DNA of 64,000 nucleotides from AC-32 sp963755635 (GTDB taxonomy: Bacteria > Actinomycetota > Thermoleophilia > Gaiellales > Gaiellaceae): assembly GCA_963755635.1 (NCBI GenBank), contig CAVWKS010000010.1, positions 399,055 through 463,054 of the forward strand, written 5' to 3'. Of the stretch, positions 59,579-64,000 are shown piece by piece; positions within the stretch are counted from its first letter, which is position 1; every line of letters begins with the position of its first letter. Below the pieces are notes generated by a model. That model was not told where the DNA came from. It ran no database searches and worked only from the letters and a program-made list of their open reading frames with translations. A program made the translations under genes and the position numbers.

Positions 59579-59635
59579 CCGCGTTCGGAGGCGACGTTGC
59601 CTCGGGCGCGCGACGCGTCCGGGGCTTTTGTGTTT
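59571..59635 (+). promoter_or_regulatory. Attenuator-like leader RNA of glnA
   Basis: TAGACT (59571-59576) is a candidate -10. Hairpin GAGGC-GACGTT-GCCTC (59588-59603) overlaps a competing terminator hairpin: GCCTCGGGCGCG (59599-59610) pairs with CGCGTCCGGGGC (59614-59625; 12 bp with two G-U pairs, three-base loop), followed by TTTTGTGTTT. The T-run ends 16 bases before the glnA GTG, so glnA expression requires read-through unless a promoter is hidden. The layout mirrors the glnII leader. It may also end the MFS transcript. Confidence 0.6.
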
Positions 59636-59651
59636 GAAGGGAGGAGCGAGC

Positions 59652-61016
59652 GTGGCGCAGGTCGAGAGCAAGCCGAGGGCGACGAGCGATCCGGAGGCGC
59701 GCAAGGGCGTGCTCAAGCGGATCAAGGACGAGGGCATCGAGTTCCTGCTCCTCTGGTTCACCGACATCGAGGGGCACCTGAAGAGCTTCGCCGTCACACC
59801 GAGCGAGATGGAGGCCGCGCTCGACGACGGGATGGGCTTCGACGGCTCGTCGATCACCGGCTTCAACGCGATCGAGGAGTCGGACATGGTCGCGATCCCC
59901 GACCCGGAGACATTCCAGGTGATGCCGTGGAAGGAAGGCGAGACGAAGGTCGCGCGGATGATCTGCGACGTCGTCACGCCGGACGGCCAGCCGTACGAGG
60001 GCGACCCGCGCTACGTCCTGCGGCGCGCGCTCGACCGGATGTCCGAGCTCGGCTTCGACACGTTCAACGTCGGTCCCGAGCTCGAGTACTTCCTGTTCAA
60101 GGACGACCAGGGGACCGAGACGCTCGACGAGGGCGGCTACTTCGCGATGACCACCATGGACGCGGCGAGCGAGCTGCGCCAGGAGACGGTGCGCGCGCTC
60201 GAGTCGGTCGGGATCCCGATCGAGTACGTCCACCACGAGGTCGGGCCGTCGCAGCACGAGATCGACATGCGCTACGCCCCCGCGCTGACGATGGCCGACC
60301 ACACGGTCACCTACCGCCTGATCGTCAAGGAGATCGCCAAGAAGGCCGGCTTCCACGCGACCTTCATGCCGAAGCCGATCTTCGGCGAGAACGGCTCGGG
60401 GATGCACACGCACATGTCGCTCTTCACCGACGGGCGCAACCAGTTCTTCGACGAAGGCGACCAGTGGCACCTCTCCGAGACCGGGAAGGCGTTCATCGCG
60501 GGGCAGCTGCGGCACGCTCGCGAGATCGCTGCCATCTTCGCGCAGTGGGTCAACTCGTACAAGCGGCTCGTGCCGGGCTACGAGGCGCCGGTCTACGTCG
60601 CGTGGTCGCGGCGCAACCGCTCGGCGCTGATCCGGATTCCCCTCTACAAGCCAGGGTCCGAGCAGGCGACCCGCGCGGAGATCCGCTGCCCGGACCCGGC
60701 CTGCAACCCGTACCTCACCTTCGCTGCGCTGCTCCACGCAGGCCTCGAGGGGATCGAGCGCGGCTACGAGCTGCCCGAGCCGATGGAGACGAACCTCTAC
60801 CACCTGACGCCAGAGCAGCGGCGCGAGCGCGGGATCGTCTCGCTCCCGGAGACTCTGGGCGAGGCGGTCGACGAGCTGGCCGGCTCGGAGCTCGCGCGCA
60901 AGGCGCTCGGGCCGCACATCTTCGACCGCTACGTCGAGCTGAAGCGCAAGGAGTGGGACGAGTACCGCGTGCAGCTGACCGACTGGGAGCGCTCGCGTTA
61001 CCTGTCCGTGCTGTGA
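59652..61016 (+). CDS. glnA: Glutamine synthetase type I
   Basis: A 454-residue dodecameric-type (GSI) glutamine synthetase. Visible blocks are LLLWFTDIEGHLKSFAV, GFDGSSITGFNAIEESDM, GPELEYFLF (metal site), VGPSQHEIDMRY, FMPKPIFGENGSGMHTHMS, and the C-terminal NLYHLTPEQRRERGIVSLP. The last block lacks the adenylylation-type context and resembles the alpha subtype. The Arg that mediates feedback inhibition in Bacillus GS (VRIEES) is replaced (NAIEES). The GTG start follows GGGAGGAGC. Confidence 0.95.
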   Translation: MAQVESKPRATSDPEARKGVLKRIKDEGIEFLLLWFTDIEGHLKSFAVTPSEMEAALDDGMGFDGSSITGFNAIEESDMVAIPDPETFQVMPWKEGETKVARMICDVVTPDGQPYEGDPRYVLRRALDRMSELGFDTFNVGPELEYFLFKDDQGTETLDEGGYFAMTTMDAASELRQETVRALESVGIPIEYVHHEVGPSQHEIDMRYAPALTMADHTVTYRLIVKEIAKKAGFHATFMPKPIFGENGSGMHTHMSLFTDGRNQFFDEGDQWHLSETGKAFIAGQLRHAREIAAIFAQWVNSYKRLVPGYEAPVYVAWSRRNRSALIRIPLYKPGSEQATRAEIRCPDPACNPYLTFAALLHAGLEGIERGYELPEPMETNLYHLTPEQRRERGIVSLPETLGEAVDELAGSELARKALGPHIFDRYVELKRKEWDEYRVQLTDWERSRYLSVL

Positions 61017-61076
61017 GAAGATCGAACCCGGTCTCGCCCGCTTCTGCGGCCGCGAGATCCAACTGACGGCCGACTG

Positions 61077-61102
61077 CGAGCTGCTGGGTTTCCCGCAGCT
61101 CG
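61077..61102. terminator. Hairpin between convergent glnA and PRC-barrel gene
   Basis: CGAGCTGC (61077-61084) pairs with GCAGCTCG (61095-61102), with an inner GGG/CCC extension. A T-rich GTCGTTCT follows on the plus strand. It sits between convergent stops, so it probably ends glnA transcription. Confidence 0.55.
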
Positions 61103-61110
61103 TGGTCGTT

Positions 61111-61365
61111 CTAGAGGAAGCTGCGGAGCGAGTCGCGCGCGACGCTGAGACCGACCACGCCGCTCAAGCGGTCGATCTGGTCAATCGCGTCGGCCGGAAC
61201 GAGCCGGCGGCTGCGGGCGAAGAAGCCCTTGCGCACCGAAAGCGCGTCGGGCAGCTCGGGCTGCGTCCCGTACATCGCGCACTCGACCCGGCCGACCAAC
61301 CGCCCGTGCGCGTCGGCGACGAGGTAGCCGGATGTCTGGAGCAGGGCAGAGGCCGGGACCGACAT
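61111..61365 (-). CDS. PRC-barrel-like small protein
   Basis: An 84-residue protein resembling a PRC-barrel: GYLVADAHGRLVGRVECAMYG, then LSVRKGFFARSRRLVPADAIDQID. Such domains occur in ribosome maturation and photosynthetic reaction centre proteins and in many stand-alone actinobacterial proteins of unknown role. A TACCGT box lies eight bases before the ATG on the minus strand (61374-61379). Confidence 0.65.
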   Translation of the reverse strand: MSVPASALLQTSGYLVADAHGRLVGRVECAMYGTQPELPDALSVRKGFFARSRRLVPADAIDQIDRLSGVVGLSVARDSLRSFL

Positions 61366-61423
61366 TGCGCCGGACGGTACCCGCGGCCTGCAAACGCAAT
61401 CTGCGCAGCCGGTAAAGGTTCTG

Positions 61424-61897
61424 TTAGCTCCCGGGCTTCCAGATCATCAGCACGAGGATCGCGAGGATCGCGACGCCGCTGCCGTAGCTGAGCGCGAGCG
61501 AGAGCGGGTCGCGCAGGCGGGCCTGGAGCTCCGCGTTCGGTGCATCGCCTTCGGCGGCGAGGCGCTCGGCGAGCTCGCGGGTCTTGCGGTCGCGGCGGCC
61601 GCCGATCCCACCGGCGGCGAGCGCCACGATCCAGAGCGCGAGGGCGGCTCCGACCCAGCCGTCGCCGAGGTCGTAGGCCGTGTCGTTCAGGAGCCAGAGC
61701 CCGAACGCGAGCGTGACGGCCATGCCGAGCACGATCAACACGACCGAGACGCGGATCAAGCCGAGCAGCAGGGCGATCTCGGACGGCCGCTCGCGACTCA
61801 GCGCTGCACGGCTCAGGACGACGGCGAGCAGCGCGCCGGCCAGCACGCAGAACGCGCCGCCGACGTGGATCAGGAGCAGCCAGTCGTGCCGGGACAA
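61424..61897 (-). CDS. DUF2269-type membrane protein
   Basis: About 157 residues with four hydrophobic helices, beginning DWLLLIHVGGAFCVLAGALL, a DUF2269-type opening, and a charged loop (GGRRDRKTRELAERLAAEG) before the last helix. The function is unknown. TTG 61897 is chosen because the ATG at 61939 would overlap the start of the divergent kinase; this start is uncertain. Confidence 0.65.
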   Translation of the reverse strand: MSRHDWLLLIHVGGAFCVLAGALLAVVLSRAALSRERPSEIALLLGLIRVSVVLIVLGMAVTLAFGLWLLNDTAYDLGDGWVGAALALWIVALAAGGIGGRRDRKTRELAERLAAEGDAPNAELQARLRDPLSLALSYGSGVAILAILVLMIWKPGS

Positions 61898-61906
61898 GGG
61901 CGGCGC

Positions 61907-61912
61907 TATCTT
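61907..61912 (+). promoter_or_regulatory. Putative -10 box TATCTT for the sensor kinase
   Basis: TATCTT ends six bases before the GTG at 61919, giving a leaderless transcript and fixing that start. Confidence 0.45.
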
Positions 61913-61918
61913 GGCACG

Positions 61919-63325
61919 GTGGACGAGACCGGGCGCCATCTCCGCCTGCTGACCGAGACGATCGCGGCGGTCAACTCGACGCTCGACCTCGAGGAGGTGC
62001 TCTCGCTCGTCGCGAGCAAGGTCGCGGACGCGCTCTCAGCTGACGCGTGCTTCGTCTACCTCTACGACGAGCAGGCCGACGAGCTGATCCTCCGCGCGAC
62101 GCACGGGACGCGGGTCGAGGAGATGACGGGCCGGCCGCGCATGCGTCCGGGCGAGGGCATCACCGGCTCGGCTGCGGCGGCTCGGGAGCCGGTGATGATC
62201 GCCGCGCAGGCGCACCTCGACGAGCGCTTCAAGGCGTTCCCGAACCTGCCCGAGGACGAGTACGAGTCGATCCTCGCGGTGCCGATCCTCGCTCGAACGA
62301 AGCTCGCCGGCGCGCTGAACGTGCGCACGCGCGAACCGCGCGAGTTCTCGGCGGCGGAGATCGACCTGCTGCTCGCGATCGCGGCCCAGGTCGCGCAGAC
62401 GATCGAGCACGCGAAGCTCTACGCCGACGCGCAGGCGCGGGTCTCCGAGCTCGAGGCGCTGGCGCGGATCTCGGAGGCGGTCTCGGAGTCGCTCTACCTC
62501 GAGGAGTCGCTCGAGGCGATCGTGCAGACGACGATCGAGGCGGTCGGCGCGACGGGCGCCGCGCTCGTGCTCGAGGACGGCAACGTCGCCAAGCCCGAGG
62601 GGCGGGCCGGCGAGTACGCGATCCGCATTCCGCTGCGCTGGAAGCGGCGCCAGATCGGCGAGCTCGTCTGCGATCGCGACACGCCGTTCACGGAGCAGGA
62701 GAAGGCGCTGCTCGCGTCGATCGCGCATCACGCGGCTGTCGCGCTGGAGCACGGGCGCGCGGTGATGCGCGGGGTGCTCGCGCAAGAGATCCACCACCGC
62801 GTCAAGAACAACCTGCAGACGGTCGCGTCGCTGCTGCGGCTGCAGGCGCGGACGGAGGGCGTCGACGCGCGCAAGGCTCTGGACGACTCGGTCAACCGCA
62901 TCCTCGCGATCGCCGCCGTGCACGAGGTGTTGACCGAGCAACGCGAGGATGACGTCGAGCTCGCCGACCTGCTCGACCGCCTGCGGGCGATGCTCGTCCA
63001 GGGGCTGGGCGCGGCGAAGTCGGTCGATGCTTCGCTCGAGCAGGTCTCGCTGGCGGGGAATCGCGCGACGGCCCTGGCGCTGGTCTTCTCCGAGCTCCTG
63101 CAGAACGCCCTCGAGCACGGCGGCCAGACGGTGCGCGTGGAGCTCGCGCGACGGGACGGCGAGGTCGTGCTCGCGATCGCCGACGACGGCAGCGGCGTCG
63201 CCGGCGAGCCGGTGTCCGGCACGGGCCTGTCGATCGTGCGAGCGCTGGTCGAGGAAGAGCTCGGCGGGCGCCTATCGCTCGAATCGAACGGCGGACTGAC
63301 GGCTCAGGTCGTCTTCCCCGCCTGA
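61919..63325 (+). CDS. GAF-domain sensor histidine kinase of the HisKA_2 (PdtaS-like) type
   Basis: A 468-residue soluble kinase. GAF domain 1 spans residues ~10-165 (ADALSADACFVYLYDEQADEL, FKAFPNLPEDEYESILAVPIL); a second, shorter GAF-like region follows (~185-275). The HisKA_2 dimerisation/phosphoacceptor block EIHHRVKNNLQTVASLL has the phosphohistidine at 292 or 293, then an HATPase domain (SELLQNALEHGG, DDGSGV, GTGLSIVRALV). Kinases of this type (mycobacterial PdtaS) phosphorylate ANTAR response regulators. No response regulator is adjacent. Confidence 0.9.
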   Translation: MDETGRHLRLLTETIAAVNSTLDLEEVLSLVASKVADALSADACFVYLYDEQADELILRATHGTRVEEMTGRPRMRPGEGITGSAAAAREPVMIAAQAHLDERFKAFPNLPEDEYESILAVPILARTKLAGALNVRTREPREFSAAEIDLLLAIAAQVAQTIEHAKLYADAQARVSELEALARISEAVSESLYLEESLEAIVQTTIEAVGATGAALVLEDGNVAKPEGRAGEYAIRIPLRWKRRQIGELVCDRDTPFTEQEKALLASIAHHAAVALEHGRAVMRGVLAQEIHHRVKNNLQTVASLLRLQARTEGVDARKALDDSVNRILAIAAVHEVLTEQREDDVELADLLDRLRAMLVQGLGAAKSVDASLEQVSLAGNRATALALVFSELLQNALEHGGQTVRVELARRDGEVVLAIADDGSGVAGEPVSGTGLSIVRALVEEELGGRLSLESNGGLTAQVVFPA

Positions 63326-63362
63326 CCTCTCCGGGGAAGAGGACGCTCGCGCAGCCGAGCGC

Positions 63363-63877
63363 TCACTTCGTTGTGTCGGCCGTGCCTTCTCCGCTAGTCC
63401 ACGGCGCTATGTCGTCCACGGCGCTGCTTCGCTTGACGACCATGTCGACCGAGTCGTCGTCTGTCCAAACCCAGACCATGTCGCTGTCCGGGTAGACGAC
63501 GGTGCCGACAGGCGCTGATACGAGGAGAACATCGCGACACGGGCGGTCGACTCGCTGTCGTTCCGAACGTGATGTGCTCCGTCGGGACCGGCAGGAAAGA
63601 AGACGAGGTCCCACGGTTCGAGCTTGTCCTCGCCGTCCGGATGGCGCAGGGTCGGCGTGCCCGAGACGACCAGCAGCCACTCCTCATCGGGATTCTCGTA
63701 GTGGTAGGGGCTGACTGCCTGGCCCGGAGGCAGCTCGTAGACGCTGAGCCCGGTGCGCGCCGCGCCGACCAGCGCCCCAACGCGGGTGCTGTTCCGTCGG
63801 AAGCCTTCAGGCAGCTGTGGGCGCGGCTCGCATGCGATCGCGCCCAGGTTGGTTCGCCGAACCGGTTCGCTACTCAT
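63363..63877 (-). CDS. Cupin-domain protein (frame-shifted)
   Basis: A cupin of about 171 residues once joined. The first frame has YHYENPDEEWLLVVSGTPTLRH and FFPAGPDGAHHVRN; it then diverges near 63522-63525. The other frame continues SAPVGTVVYPDSDMVWVW and ends at 63363. A missing base would restore the usual family sequence (MFSS followed by a short loop and VVYPDSD). As read, the first frame ends at 63407. ATG 63877 has AAGGGAG upstream; a TTG codon precedes it. Confidence 0.75.
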
Positions 63878-64000
63878 CAAGAGCTCCCTTCGTAGAGGCT
63901 GCTAAGTAAGACCGCGTCGGGTGCCGAAAAATCATCGCACCGGACCCCAAGCGGGCGCCCAGTGCACACATCTAGACAGGTGTGGGCGAGCCGAGAACCG

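Noticed and set aside
63958..63990. CACAC/GTGTG inverted repeat near the window end
   Set aside because: The stem is five bases with a ten-base loop and no T-run or operator context; too weak to call.
1..64000. CRISPR arrays, tRNA or rRNA genes, prophage genes
   Set aside because: No regularly spaced repeat-spacer array, no tRNA T-loop-like GGTTCGAATCC cloverleaf, no rRNA and no phage structural genes were found on reading both strands.

Overview
The window is about 64 kb of very GC-rich DNA from a bacterial chromosome. Frequent GTG and TTG starts, an actinobacterial FhaA-FhaB-phosphatase-RodA-PBP-PknB cluster, a SufB/C/D/S/U iron-sulfur system, a fused zinc-ribbon/cyclase/ATPase regulator and a PdtaS-like kinase suggest an actinobacterium, most likely a soil Thermoleophilia (Gaiellales or Solirubrobacterales). 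That placement is inference: no 16S rRNA or tRNA gene was seen.

Layout. 1-2.7 kb: end of an aa3 oxidase locus with universal-stress-like genes interleaved. 2.7-6.5 kb (minus strand): diheme cytochrome c, STAS protein, TPR protein, adenosine deaminase, TatC and TatA. 6.5-17.2 kb: an SDR, then a suf cluster with two VOC proteins inside it, split by two opposed genes that fuse cytochrome c to a Cys-pair repeat domain; it ends in a Rieske ferredoxin, an O-methyltransferase and an unexplained structured RNA with its own terminator. 17.2-28.3 kb: an accessory stretch of mostly single genes (cupins, RidA, methyltransferase, TIR-like protein, FAD oxidoreductase fused to a cNMP domain, nucleotidyltransferase, ECF sigma pair) separated by a recurring intergenic repeat, one copy of which seems to be interrupted by an IS110 element. 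28.3-36.2 kb: dcd, a DUF4015 protein, a GABA-type aminotransferase, a protein kinase and a large cyclase/ATPase. 36.2-46.1 kb (minus): Ddl, PknB, penicillin-binding protein, RodA/FtsW, PP2C, two FHA proteins and a second kinase, a cell-wall growth and signalling cluster. 46.2-50.8 kb: envelope proteins, HNH nuclease, SIMPL protein, sulfurtransferase and cNMP protein. 50.9-54.4 kb (minus): a nitrogen operon reading glnII, GNAT, P-II, amt, zinc-ribbon protein. 54.4-64 kb: serine protease, ABC exporter with two methyltransferases and an MFS protein, a second glutamine synthetase, and a GAF/HisKA_2 sensor kinase.

How genes work together. Both glutamine synthetase genes are preceded by leader RNAs in which a GAGGC-hexaloop-GCCTC hairpin overlaps the left arm of an intrinsic terminator. 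This looks like attenuation control of nitrogen assimilation, and the kinase beside glnA is of the type that feeds ANTAR antiterminators. Many monocistronic genes have a TANNNT box 6-9 bases before the start codon, suggesting widespread leaderless transcription.

Data quality. At least eleven otherwise well-conserved genes are broken by one- or two-base frame changes. This looks like uncorrected indels in the assembly rather than gene decay, and frame-broken genes are annotated over their full inferred length.
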